The notes: generated by a model from the letters alone, not told the origin. 13,486 nt of DNA from Streptomyces rubellomurinus (GCF_000961885.1 NZ_JZKH01000144.1:1-13486); one strand, 5' to 3'; positions 1 through 7,565 are shown, counted from the first letter of the stretch. Numbers and translations: made by a program.

Positions 1-137
1 CGGCGCAGGACCGCGCCCTTCTCACCCTCGGGTGCGGCGTCGTACTCGGCGACGATCCGCAGCTTGTACTCGGGGCTGAACGTGCGGCGCTTCGGCCGGG
101 GAGCCGGGTCAGTGGCGGACGGATTGGTGCTGGTCAT
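1..137 (-). CDS. IS3-like transposase OrfA, N-terminal fragment (left copy)
   Basis: The ATG at 137 opens a frame that runs off the left edge, giving about 45 residues. A short polar leader is followed by RRTFSPEYKLRIVAEYD, which resembles the N-terminal helix-turn-helix of IS3-family OrfA proteins (HTH_Tnp_1) that bind the IS ends. A GGAG lies about 11 nt upstream of the ATG. The product differs from the right copy at one residue (Pro instead of His at residue 13). The partial length reflects the window edge, not a lesion. The family call rests only on this short N-terminus. Confidence 0.75.
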   Translation of the reverse strand, partial: MTSTNPSATDPAPRPKRRTFSPEYKLRIVAEYDAAPEGEKGAVLR

Positions 138-216
138 CAGGGGTGGAACTCCTACTCGGGCCCTCTCAGGCTAACCCGACAAAGCGGGATGTCTCACCCA
201 AGGCTGACAGAGAGGG
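1..216 (-). mobile_element. 5' end of an IS3-like insertion sequence, left copy
   Basis: This is the reverse complement of bases 13271-13486 with two mismatches (positions 100 and 158). It holds the IS tip, the leader and the first codons of the transposase, reading out of the window to the left. The inner boundary is placed at 216 because identity with the right copy stops there. The leader contains a short inverted repeat, CCCTCTC facing GAGAGGG, as in the right copy. The rest of the element lies outside the window, so the other end and any target duplication cannot be seen. Confidence 0.85.
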
Positions 217-280
217 CCTTGCCCGGGCCGGCCCGCTGGCGCTGCCTCGCGGAAGCAGAGTTCGGCCCGCTGCTTACCGG
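217..280. other. Short spacer between the IS tip and the subtilase fragment
   Basis: These 64 GC-rich bases lie downstream of the subtilase stop codon and before the IS tip. They are probably the original 3' flank of the protease gene. I see no gene and no strong terminator-like hairpin. Confidence 0.5.
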
Positions 281-808
281 TCAGAGGCCGCCGGTGTACA
301 GGAGCCGGTTGGGACTGCTCTTGCTGACCTTCAGTGTGTTCTTGGTGGACTGGTCGGCGAGCCAGAGCGCGACCTTCTCCGGGTCAGCGGTGGGGTTCGC
401 CGCCTTGTAGAGGGGGGAGACGCCCGCCACGTGCGGGGCGGCCATCGAGGTGCCGTCGAGGGTGATGCAGCCTCCGCCGACCTTGGCCGAGGTGATCGCC
501 TTGCCCGGGGCGTAGATCCACAGGCAGGGGCCGAAGTTGGAGAATTCGGTTTCCTGGTCGGATTGGTCGGAGGCGCCGACGGTCACCATCCGGTCCGCGC
601 TGGCGGGGGAGACGCCGCAGGCGTCGATGGCGTCGTTCCCGGCGGCGATCACCCGCAGTACACCCATGATGGACAGGGCGGTGGCCGCGGCGTTGACGGC
701 GAGGCTGCGCGGCCCGCCGAGTGATCCGTTGAGGAGAGCGGGCTGCTTGGCGTTGACGGCCACCCAGTCCATGCCGGCGATCATGCCCGCCAGTGCGCCC
801 CTTCCTGA
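281..808 (-). pseudogene. Subtilisin-like (S8) serine protease, C-terminal remnant
   Basis: The frame encodes the C-terminal part of a secreted proteinase-K-like subtilase. Counted from the Met at 784, it has the oxyanion-hole motif VIAAGND (Asn50), the block ITLDGTSMAAPHVAG with the catalytic Ser113, and the family's usual ending SPNRLLYTGGL just before the TGA. Family resemblance starts around base 808 (SGRGALAGMIAGMDW). An in-frame TGA at 812-814 lies immediately upstream, and no signal peptide, propeptide, DTG aspartate motif or HGTHV histidine motif is found in any frame beyond it. The catalytic triad is therefore incomplete and the fragment cannot be an active protease. It lies downstream of, and in the same direction as, the sortase/TPR genes. 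The IS tip is 65 bp past its stop. Loss by deletion or rearrangement is the likely cause. Confidence 0.8.
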
Positions 809-946
809 CGGTCAGATGGCTGCTCTGTCAGCTGCGGGGATGAGGCGGGCAGGAAGGAGGGGTACAGGGCACGGTTGAGGACACTGCTTGGCCCACCGTT
901 CCTACCGCGCCCCACAGGGGTCTCGGGACAGCTCGCGGCGTGGGTG
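809..946. other. Intergenic junction upstream of the protease remnant
   Basis: This stretch replaces the missing N-terminal half of the protease gene and follows the TPR gene stop. It holds small palindromes only: CTGAC-G-GTCAG at 805-815, a 7-bp inverted repeat CTTCCTG/CAGGAAG at 801-807 and 850-856, and CCCC-ACA-GGGG at 910-920. None is a convincing terminator. It probably contains the breakpoint that truncated the protease. Confidence 0.4.
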
Positions 947-2309
947 TCAGCGGTTGGTGCCGAGTTCCTGCAGGGCGGCTTGGGCGGTGGGGGCTTGGAG
1001 CGGGTTGAAGTGGTCGTTGATGGTCAGGGCTTGCCGGAGTTCAGTTCGGGCCTGCTCGGGGTGGCCGAGTGCCTTCTCGATCATTCCCTGGTGGTAGTGG
1101 AAGAGGGCGTTGCGGGTGCCGAGGGCGGTTGCTTGGCGGGACTGGTCCAGGGCTTCGGTGTCGCGGCCGTTGAGGTGCAGTGCCCAGGCGTAGGCGTCGT
1201 GCATCTCGATGAAGGGGCGGGTGCGCAGGCCGCTCTCGCCGAGGGTCAGGGCCTTGGCTGGGTCTCCGTGGTCGGCTTCGAAGAGGGTCTGGTCGCTGTC
1301 GGGGGCGACGCCGTTGTCGGTGAAGAGCGTCTCCTCGCCGCGGAAGACCTGGTACTGCTGCTCGGCGTCCTTGTTGCGGCCCAGGGACTGGAGCAGTTCG
1401 CCGAGTTCGAGGACGTAGGAGGGCTGGGGTACTTTGGCGACGGCGCTGGCGTAGTCGGCTAGTGCGGCGTCGGTGTTGCCGAGCGCCGCTTCGGCCTTGG
1501 CGCGTCCCTCCAGCAGTTCGGCGGAGCCGGGGGCTGCACGCAGACCGACATTGATCTGTGCCAGGGCCGTCTTGGGGTCGCCGTTGTCGAAGGCGAGTTG
1601 GGCCAGATGGTAGAGCGTGAACGCGCGGTCGGCGGGCGTGTTGGCGTCGTTCAGGGGCGCGGCGCATGTTCTCGGTGGCGGCGCTGACGTCGCCGCGCAG
1701 TTCCCAGGCGTAGGAGGCGCGGGCGAGTGATGCGGTGCCGGGACGCAGGTCGACCATCCTCTGCACGGCGTCGAAGGATTCCGGGTAGCGGCCGAGTTGG
1801 GTGTAGGCGTCGGCGAGGATCCCGTAGAGGGTCGCGTTGTCGGGGTTGACGCCGATGGCACGTTTGGACCAGTCCAGCGCCGAGGTGAAGTTGTGCCGAG
1901 CCGCCTCCAGGGCGGCCATGCCCGCCATGGCGGTGAAGTTCTCCGTCGTCTCCAGGGCGAGCGATCGGTTCAGCACCTCCTCGGCCTTGGGGTAGTAGGA
2001 CGGGTCGACAGTGATCTTGGCCTGCTGGACGTAGTCCAGTCCCAGGGTGCCGAGCGCCGGTGCGTCGCCGGGCTGCTCGCGCAGGTGCTGCTGAAGGCCG
2101 GCGATGTCGCCGGCCAGAGCGTCGGACGAAGTGCTCGCCTCACCCACGCTCCCCGCCGGGCGGACAGCCGAGCCGGCGGCGGAATGCCCACCGTCGGAGG
2201 GCGGCGCCAGTCCCAGGCCGCCGGCGAGGAACATACCCACGCCCAGGACGCCGACGGCCGCCACAGGCAGGAGCCTGCGGCGGCGCGGGCTCGGTCGGAA
2301 ACTGGTCAT
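947..2309 (-). pseudogene. TPR-repeat protein with N-terminal membrane anchor, frameshifted
   Basis: The ATG at 2309 begins an Arg-rich start followed by one hydrophobic segment (about residues 12-34), so the rest should face the cell exterior. A long alpha-helical region with tetratricopeptide-like repeats follows, for example around YGILADAYTQLGRYPESF and ALFHYHQGMIEKALGHPEQA. TPR arrays bind protein partners. The reading frame breaks at a run of four G at 1654-1657. The upstream frame ends in ENMRRA and the downstream frame resumes with LNDANTPADRAF. Removing one base restores a 453-residue protein ending at TGA 949-947. The 1363-nt span is one base over a multiple of three, as expected for a single insertion. 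The ATG overlaps the sortase stop (TGATG), so the two were translationally coupled. The shift is either a real mutation or a homopolymer read error. Confidence 0.8.
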
Positions 2310-3077
2310 CAGGCACTCCGCTGAGGCGAGGACGGGGATGGAGGCGGGGAAGGGGCGGGCGGTGCGGGTTCGGCGAAGACGACGAGGTTGGAGAGGTACT
2401 CGTGGGCGTCGCGGTCGTAGGTGCCGCCGCAGGTGATCAGCCGCAGGCCCGGGGTGGCGGTGGGGCCGTAGACGAGGTCGTTGGGGAAGTTGTCCTTGGT
2501 GAAGGCGCGCAGCGCCTGGGACGGTGAAGGTGACGGTGGTGCCGTCGGCCTCGGCGACATCAATTTCGTCGCCTGGTCGCAGGACCGACAGGCCGGCGAA
2601 CACGGCCGGTCCGGTGAGGGAGTCGACATGGCCGACGAGGACCGCGTTGCCCGGGCCGCCGGGCGTGGGCCCGTTGCTCCACCAGCCGGCTACGTCGGGG
2701 GTTGCGGGGGCGGCGAGGTGCCCGTCGTTCTCGACCTGAAGGTCTGTCACCGCGGTGTCGACGCCGATGCGGGGAATGCGGAGCCGGACCGGCGGCGCGT
2801 GCCGACCCGGCGCCGGGTCGCCGGACAGCGGCCCCGCGGTGCCCTGGCCGGTCGCGGGCTCGGCCGGGTGGGACGGCATCGGCAGGACGCCGATGTCGGG
2901 GGCCGCGACCACAGCGGTCTGCGGGTGCTGGAGCAGTCCTGCGGTTCCCGCAGCCGCTAGCGCCAACCCACTAGCTACCGCGAGGACAGCCAGCCGGTGT
3001 TGTTCCGAGACGGTGGCGTGCCCCGGTCGCCCACCTCCGGAGAGGGGCAGGCGACCAGGGCGCAGGAAGCGGGCCAC
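2309..3077 (-). pseudogene. Class F sortase, frameshifted
   Basis: This encodes a membrane-anchored transpeptidase that would attach surface proteins by cutting a C-terminal sorting motif. The GTG at 3077 overlaps the DUF4331 stop (TAGTG). One transmembrane segment (about residues 28-49) and a Pro/Gly-rich linker come first. The sortase fold follows, with the catalytic His in NAVLVGHVDS, the catalytic Cys in RLITCGGTYD, and an Arg two residues after that block (YDRDAHEY), before the final strand LSNLVVFAE. The frame shifts at the GGG run 2518-2520. The upstream frame ends TVTFTV and the downstream frame continues QALRAFTKDNFPNDLVY. Dropping one base gives a 255-residue protein, a normal size for the class, ending at TGA 2311-2309. 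As read, the Cys half is out of frame, so the enzyme would be inactive unless the extra base is a sequencing error. It is the middle gene of a DUF4331-sortase-TPR operon. Confidence 0.85.
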
Positions 3078-4735
3078 TACGCGGCGGCACGCCGGCGGCG
3101 CAGTGCCAGGAAGCCGGCGCCGCTGAGAAGGACGCCGCCACCGAGCGCGGATGCGGCCGCGAGCGGGAAGTGGCCGCCCTTGCCCATGCCGACCAGGCCG
3201 CCGAAGCCGGCCGCGACGCCGCCGCCGGGGTTGTCGGAGTCGGCCTGGTTGACTGCTGCGGTGTTGGGCAGCGCGACGTAGGGGAAGTGCTTGCCGAAGG
3301 CGTGGTCGGGGGCGTTCACGCCGTCACCGGCGGCCAGTGCGGGAACGATTTTGCCGGTCTGGGCCGCGCCCTCGAGGGCCTGCAGCTCGATGTCGACCAC
3401 GTCGTCGCCCAGCCGACGGCCGTTCGGGAAGCCGGCGAAGTCCTGGGCGAGGACGCCGAGCCGGTTGGGGTCGGCGGTGGGAGGCACGGCCATGTTGAGG
3501 CGCAGTTCCTCGGCCGGGGTGAAGTTCGCCTTGGTGACGTCGGCGTTGAGGAGCTGGGAGTTGAGGTCGGCCTGGATCGGGCCGCCGGAGTTCTTCGAGA
3601 TCCCGGTGAGGAAGATCTCGACGAGGTCGTTGCGCGGGGTCGCGGGGGCGGGGATGCCGTAGATGCTCTGGATGAGCTTGGGGACGATCGGGTCCTTGAC
3701 CTTGTCGACCACCGGGGTGACGGTGTGGTCGTTCACCGGGGCCAGCGCGTTGAAGGCGTCCTTGTACTTGAGCGGGACGACGACCTCGTTGACCAGCGGG
3801 TTGCCCAGGCGGGAGACCTGGTGAAAGCCCTCGCCGCCCTTGTCGTCCTTCCTCCCCTCGCCGCCCTTGCTCTCGCCGCCCTTGTCGCGGGAGTCGGCGA
3901 CGACTGCGCCCTTGCGGTCGGTGGTAGACCACACCCCGATCACCGGGTTGCGCGTCGCGTCGCCCTTCAGCGCCAGGTCCTTCTTCGGGACCTGGATGGC
4001 GATGGTGTTGACGTTGTACCCGGCCAGCGTGTTGTGGCCACTCTCCTTCAGGTTGCCGCCGTACAGCAGGTCGAAGACCCGCAGGTCGAGGAAGAACGGG
4101 TCCGCTGCCTGCCCGGCGTAGGTCTGGCCGCCGCCGGGCAGGTCGAGGGTGGCCTGCTTGCGCAGCCGCTCGTAGTCGGGCATCGAGGCCTTGCCCACGT
4201 TGGACGGAGCCGCCTGGACGTCCTTGAGCAGGGTCTGGGTCGAGCCGTCCGCGCGGGTCTCGGTCAGGGTGTACGTCTGCGTGAAGTTCAGCGTCGGGTC
4301 GGTGAGGTTGTTCACCACGCCGGTGTTGTACAGGAACTGGTTGGCGTCGTCCTTGTAGTGGTTGGTGAACGTCCAGGTGTAGGTGGTGTCGGGCTTGCCG
4401 TCGCCGTCGCTGTCGATCTTGATGTTGTAGTGCGCGTCGTCCGCGAACGGGTAGAAGTTCGGGCCGCCGTTGGGCTCCTCGAACGGGATCCAGTTCGCCA
4501 CCAGCGTCACCGTGTCGGGTTTGTCCGGACTGACGAAGGCGTACACGTCGGTGTTGTCGGCGCGCGGGTCGCCCGCGATCAGCGGAGCTTCACGGTGGCT
4601 GGAAGCGGAGCTGACGCCGGGGGTGAGGCCGGCCAACCCGGCCGCGGCGAGAAGGGCCAGGACTCCAATCCCGGCCATCGGCCGCTCGGCGCGGCGGCCC
4701 AGGACCGGAAGGCGGGACGAACGAGTAGGCTGCAT
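3077..4735 (-). CDS. DUF4331 surface protein with C-terminal membrane/sorting tail
   Basis: The 552-residue product belongs to the DUF4331 family of secreted proteins of unknown biochemical role. The family signature SSHREAPLIAGDPRADNTDVY lies directly after a signal peptide (about residues 1-45). An Asp-rich DSDGDGKPDT loop looks able to bind calcium. A low-complexity Gly/Lys/Glu insertion sits near residues 273-293. The C-terminus has a hydrophobic helix (about 523-545) closed by RRRRAAA, the shape of a sortase sorting signal. The only LPxT-like motif, LPNTA, is at 489-493, further from the helix than usual. I chose the ATG at 4735 because it begins the signal peptide; the open frame reaches 4894, but that extension (53 codons) is Arg-rich and unlike the family. 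The sortase gene starts inside the TAG stop, so the two are coupled and this protein is a plausible substrate. Confidence 0.88.
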   Translation of the reverse strand: MQPTRSSRLPVLGRRAERPMAGIGVLALLAAAGLAGLTPGVSSASSHREAPLIAGDPRADNTDVYAFVSPDKPDTVTLVANWIPFEEPNGGPNFYPFADDAHYNIKIDSDGDGKPDTTYTWTFTNHYKDDANQFLYNTGVVNNLTDPTLNFTQTYTLTETRADGSTQTLLKDVQAAPSNVGKASMPDYERLRKQATLDLPGGGQTYAGQAADPFFLDLRVFDLLYGGNLKESGHNTLAGYNVNTIAIQVPKKDLALKGDATRNPVIGVWSTTDRKGAVVADSRDKGGESKGGEGRKDDKGGEGFHQVSRLGNPLVNEVVVPLKYKDAFNALAPVNDHTVTPVVDKVKDPIVPKLIQSIYGIPAPATPRNDLVEIFLTGISKNSGGPIQADLNSQLLNADVTKANFTPAEELRLNMAVPPTADPNRLGVLAQDFAGFPNGRRLGDDVVDIELQALEGAAQTGKIVPALAAGDGVNAPDHAFGKHFPYVALPNTAAVNQADSDNPGGGVAAGFGGLVGMGKGGHFPLAAASALGGGVLLSGAGFLALRRRRAAA

Positions 4736-5000
4736 GATCCGTCTTTCGTGGCAGTGGCTGCGCCGCGCGGCGCACCGGACCAGGTGGCGCACGCTCGGCA
4801 GCGGCCGGCGGGGAGAGCGCCGGCGCGAGAGGGCGCAGACGCGGGCGGGGTTGTAGGGCGACAGTGACGGTCGGTCGTGCGCCCACGGGTTCACCGATCG
4901 AACGCCTGGCGGCTTGCGCCGTGCCTTCCGCTGCTGTCACGTCCTTGGGGCCGTGCGACCCACTCACCACCACAGCACGCACTGCAGTCACAACTGAACG
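4736..5000. other. Intergenic region between the two minus-strand operons
   Basis: These 265 bp separate the LuxI-like gene from the DUF4331 gene. Open frames crossing it lack family resemblance. It probably holds the terminator of the upstream operon and the promoter and 5' leader of the DUF4331 operon. I see no clear intrinsic terminator. Confidence 0.5.
4866..4893 (-). promoter_or_regulatory. Possible ECF-sigma-type promoter for the DUF4331 operon
   Basis: On the minus strand TGAACC (4893-4888) is followed after 18 nt by CGTC (4869-4866). This resembles the GGAACC/CGTC layout of actinobacterial extracytoplasmic-function sigma promoters. It would leave a leader of roughly 120 nt before the ATG at 4735. 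The -35 match is imperfect, so this is a suggestion only. Confidence 0.2.
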
Positions 5001-5624
5001 TCAGCTCTCCACGGCGCTGGGCTTCCAAGACGGTCGGTGCGTGGTGAGAGCCGCGACGGGCAGGCGCAGGGCCGCGCAATCGAGGTTGCCCAGCCTGGTG
5101 CTCTGCTGGCCGCCGAAGCGGTGGGTGGTGATCCCAGCTCGGGCGGCGGCGCGCTCCAGAGCGCTCTGGGCGACGGTGACGAACTGCCGGGCTTCCCCGC
5201 GGGCGGCGTGGTCGGCCGCGGCGCCCAGGAGTCGGCGGGCCAGGCCCGTCGTCGTGGCGTCGCGTACGACGCAGAGCCGACTGAGTTCCCAGATCCGTTC
5301 GTCGCACGGGGCGGGCGCTCCGCGCAGGGCCTGGGGGAAGACGTCGCGCAGTATGTAGGGACCGGTGGTCGGCAGCATCCGCAGGCAGCCCGACACCCTC
5401 CCTGACCGTTGGTGGTAGGCGATGGCGTAGACGGGAGCGGCATCGTCGAAGACGTCTCGCTCGCGGCCGTCGCGGCTACGGACCTGCCAGCGCAGCCGTT
5501 CGTGGAAGACCCGGTGCCGCAGGCGGAACATCGCGTCCACCAGCACCTCCGCCAGCTCCGGCTCACCCGCCCGCCCCACCACGATGCGGTGCCCGCTCGG
5601 GATGCCGTGCGTCGTACCGCTCAC
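5001..5624 (-). CDS. LuxI-family acyl-homoserine-lactone synthase homologue
   Basis: LuxI enzymes join S-adenosylmethionine to an acyl chain carried on ACP or CoA, making a diffusible acyl-homoserine-lactone signal. The 207-residue product has the usual family length and every residue conserved in the family: Arg36, Phe40, Trp46, Asp57, Asp60, Arg82, Glu113 and Arg116. These match LuxI R24, F28, W34, D45, D48, R69, E100 and R103, and the spacing is the same within the R-F-W-D-D block and the E-R pair. The core blocks RHRVFHERLRW, GCLRMLPTTGPYILRDVFP and WELSRLCV are typical of the family, while the C-terminal third is more divergent. I chose the GTG at 5624 because GGAGG sits about 6 nt upstream; it overlaps the preceding gene's stop (GTGA). 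It is the last gene of a three-gene unit. No LuxR-type regulator is visible. The acyl substrate cannot be told from sequence. LuxI genes are rare in actinomycetes, so acquisition by transfer is possible. Confidence 0.87.
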   Translation of the reverse strand: MSGTTHGIPSGHRIVVGRAGEPELAEVLVDAMFRLRHRVFHERLRWQVRSRDGRERDVFDDAAPVYAIAYHQRSGRVSGCLRMLPTTGPYILRDVFPQALRGAPAPCDERIWELSRLCVVRDATTTGLARRLLGAAADHAARGEARQFVTVAQSALERAAARAGITTHRFGGQQSTRLGNLDCAALRLPVAALTTHRPSWKPSAVES

Positions 5625-6142
5625 CGCCTGCCTCCGCTCCCGGCCGCGCCACGGTGTCGCCCCCACCGCCTCCGCTGCCGGTGGGCCGGTCGCTCCCGCA
5701 GCAGCCGGGTGCACAGGACCAGGGCGGACAGCGCGAACAGGGCGGCGGTCACCAGTAGCCAGCGCGGCAGGAACACCGACTCGTCCAGCCCGGTCGTCGT
5801 GCCGAACCCGTCGACCAGGCCCAGGATCAACGGCAGCCACACCAGGAACAGCAGCGCCGAGCCGAAGGCCGGGAACCGCAGGTAGTTGATGTACCGGGGC
5901 CGCCCCGCAGCTGCCGCGGTCGTCACCGGGAGCACCTCCTGTGCACCACGGTCCGCAGCCGAGTAGAGCGGGAAGAGCACCAGGTCGTGGACGACTGCGG
6001 CGCCGGCGAACCAGATCGCCACCCGCAGCGCCTCCTGGCCGAGCAGCCGGGTACCGGCGTACCCGGCCAGGGCGAAGCTGCCGGCCAGGGCCAGCAGGTG
6101 CAGCGGGCTGGAGCCGTACCAGCGGCGGAAGCGTCTCACCAC
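5621..6142 (-). CDS. Four-helix integral membrane protein, unknown function
   Basis: The product has about 173 residues with four predicted transmembrane helices (about 13-33, 38-60, 92-110 and 127-147). A His-Asp pair sits inside helix 2 (VVHDLVLFPLY), and the tail is Arg-rich and cytoplasmic (RQRRRWGRHR). I do not recognise a named family. The start is the GTG at 6142 or the GTG just after it. The first lies one base past the oxidoreductase stop, and the gene's own stop overlaps the LuxI-like start, so all three are probably translated together. The intramembrane His could bind heme or take part in electron or proton transfer for the upstream b561-like protein, but nothing else supports this. 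It could equally serve the LuxI-like enzyme. Confidence 0.75.
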   Translation of the reverse strand: MVRRFRRWYGSSPLHLLALAGSFALAGYAGTRLLGQEALRVAIWFAGAAVVHDLVLFPLYSAADRGAQEVLPVTTAAAAGRPRYINYLRFPAFGSALLFLVWLPLILGLVDGFGTTTGLDESVFLPRWLLVTAALFALSALVLCTRLLRERPAHRQRRRWGRHRGAAGSGGRR

Positions 6143-6143
6143 G

Positions 6144-7565
6144 TCACGTCCGGAAGGTCAGGGCGGCGACCCATTTGGTGTTGTGCACCCCGGGGGCGGC
6201 AGGAATGATGGTGCGGGCCGGGAAGCCGTGGTCCGTCGACAGATCGGCGCCGTTCACCTGCAGGGCGAGCAGCGACCGCGGATCGTGAAGCTGATTGCGG
6301 GCCAGCACCGCGCTGCGGAACGAGCCCTCGCGCTGGACGGATTCCACCAGCACCTCGGCGGCGTCCGGTACTGCGGCCATGGCCGCCAGCACCGCCAGTG
6401 GTACTCCGCTCCACTGTTGGTCATCGGTGGACCAGCCCTCCACGCAGGCGATCGGCAGCGCGGACGTGCGCTGCTGCAGCGCGAGCAGGTCCGCGCGGGT
6501 GAGCACCAGCGCAGTGGGGCCGCCCGAGAGCCGAAGGCGCCACGCCGAACCGATCTGGTCCGCTGTCACGCCCACAGCGCGGGCGGTCTTGTTGATCTGG
6601 AAGCCATTCGGACCACTGCCGGGATCCTGGCCGCGCGGCGCCAGGAACGCCGTGCGCCGCCACACGCCACCGATGCTCTGACCAGCAGTCAGCACCAGCA
6701 GCGTCGCCGAGCCGGCCCCGGTCAGTGCCAGCGCGCCGCGCCGCGAGATCGTCGCCGCGGCAGGCCGTGCTGCGGCGACCAGCCCCTCGGGATCCGCCTC
6801 CTCGGGGAGGGTGTGGGCGGTGTCGGTGGCCAGCACCGTGCTCAGCCGGCGCGAGCGCAGGGCCGAGAGCATCCTCGGCAGCTTCAGGGCCACGTGGACG
6901 ACGAACGCCCCGAGGAACACCCACGCGCCGTAGAAGTGGATCGTGTAGAACGACCCGGGGAAGACGTAGTACAGCTGGATGTTCAGCACACCGGTGACGA
7001 ACTCGAAGATCGCGCCGCCGACCAGCAGCAGCAGCGACAGCCGCTCCAGTGCCTGGGCGATCGAGCGCACCGGCGGCCAGTCGAACAGCTTAGGCAGCAC
7101 CGACCAGAGTTTCGCCAGCAGCACGGGTACGAGCACCACCCCCAGCGTCACGTGCACGCCCTGGTTCAACCGGTACAGCCAGTGCGGGTCGGTGGGCCAG
7201 GTGAAGAGGTAGAACCCGAGTGCCCCGTGGTCCGGTGTCTGGTCGTTCACCGCGAACCGGGGGTTGTAGGCGGCGTAGGAGAGCAGCCCCGTGACGGCCA
7301 GCAGGGTGATCCCGGCGAGCAGCGCCGCGCCGAGCACCGCGGTCAGCCACGGCCCTCGGAGCGGGCTCCGCCAGAACCCGCGCCGGAAGGGCCCCGGCGG
7401 AGGGTTGTCGGCGACCCGCGCGTTCGCCTCCCGAACGCGCTCGGCCAGGCCGATGAGGCGTGCGGCGAGCAGACGGCGTACCGACTTCCTGCCGGCGCCG
7501 CCCGAACGCGCGTCCGAGGTCGCGCCGGGCTCCCTGTCGTTGCGGGCGCCGTGTTCCATCACCAT
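6144..7565 (-). CDS. Cytochrome b561-like/sulfite-oxidase-fold fusion oxidoreductase
   Basis: This 473-residue protein joins a membrane cytochrome part to a molybdopterin domain. Four helices (about 73-100, 134-160, 174-202 and 208-230) carry His138, His210 and His224 as candidate heme b ligands, as in b561-type di-heme cytochromes. A fifth segment (276-300) follows ISRRG. After it comes an oxidoreductase molybdopterin-binding domain (about 322-473) with the metal-ligand cysteine in IACVEGWS (Cys374) and the family's DHGFPARTIIP and KWV motifs near the end. The domain lacks the C-terminal dimerisation domain of true sulfite oxidases. It probably moves electrons between a substrate outside the membrane and quinone or another carrier; the substrate is unknown. 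GAAGGGG precedes the ATG at 7565, with ATG 7559 as alternative. It heads the unit with the four-helix protein and the LuxI homologue. Confidence 0.87.
   Translation of the reverse strand: MVMEHGARNDREPGATSDARSGGAGRKSVRRLLAARLIGLAERVREANARVADNPPPGPFRRGFWRSPLRGPWLTAVLGAALLAGITLLAVTGLLSYAAYNPRFAVNDQTPDHGALGFYLFTWPTDPHWLYRLNQGVHVTLGVVLVPVLLAKLWSVLPKLFDWPPVRSIAQALERLSLLLLVGGAIFEFVTGVLNIQLYYVFPGSFYTIHFYGAWVFLGAFVVHVALKLPRMLSALRSRRLSTVLATDTAHTLPEEADPEGLVAAARPAAATISRRGALALTGAGSATLLVLTAGQSIGGVWRRTAFLAPRGQDPGSGPNGFQINKTARAVGVTADQIGSAWRLRLSGGPTALVLTRADLLALQQRTSALPIACVEGWSTDDQQWSGVPLAVLAAMAAVPDAAEVLVESVQREGSFRSAVLARNQLHDPRSLLALQVNGADLSTDHGFPARTIIPAAPGVHNTKWVAALTFRT

Noticed and set aside
805..815. CTGAC-G-GTCAG palindrome as a recombinase or operator site
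   Set aside because: It is too short and occurs once. It is noted only because it sits at the protease breakpoint.
1041..3077. A single 678-residue sortase-TPR fusion read in one minus-strand frame
   Set aside because: The apparent fusion results from two frameshifts. The true C-terminus of each gene lies in another frame, and a stop/start overlap (TGATG) separates them.
3170..4867. A 565-codon plus-strand frame opposite the DUF4331 gene
   Set aside because: Its Val/Gly/Asp-rich translation has no family resemblance. It is the usual antisense shadow of a high-GC gene whose minus-strand product has a signal peptide and clear DUF4331 signature.
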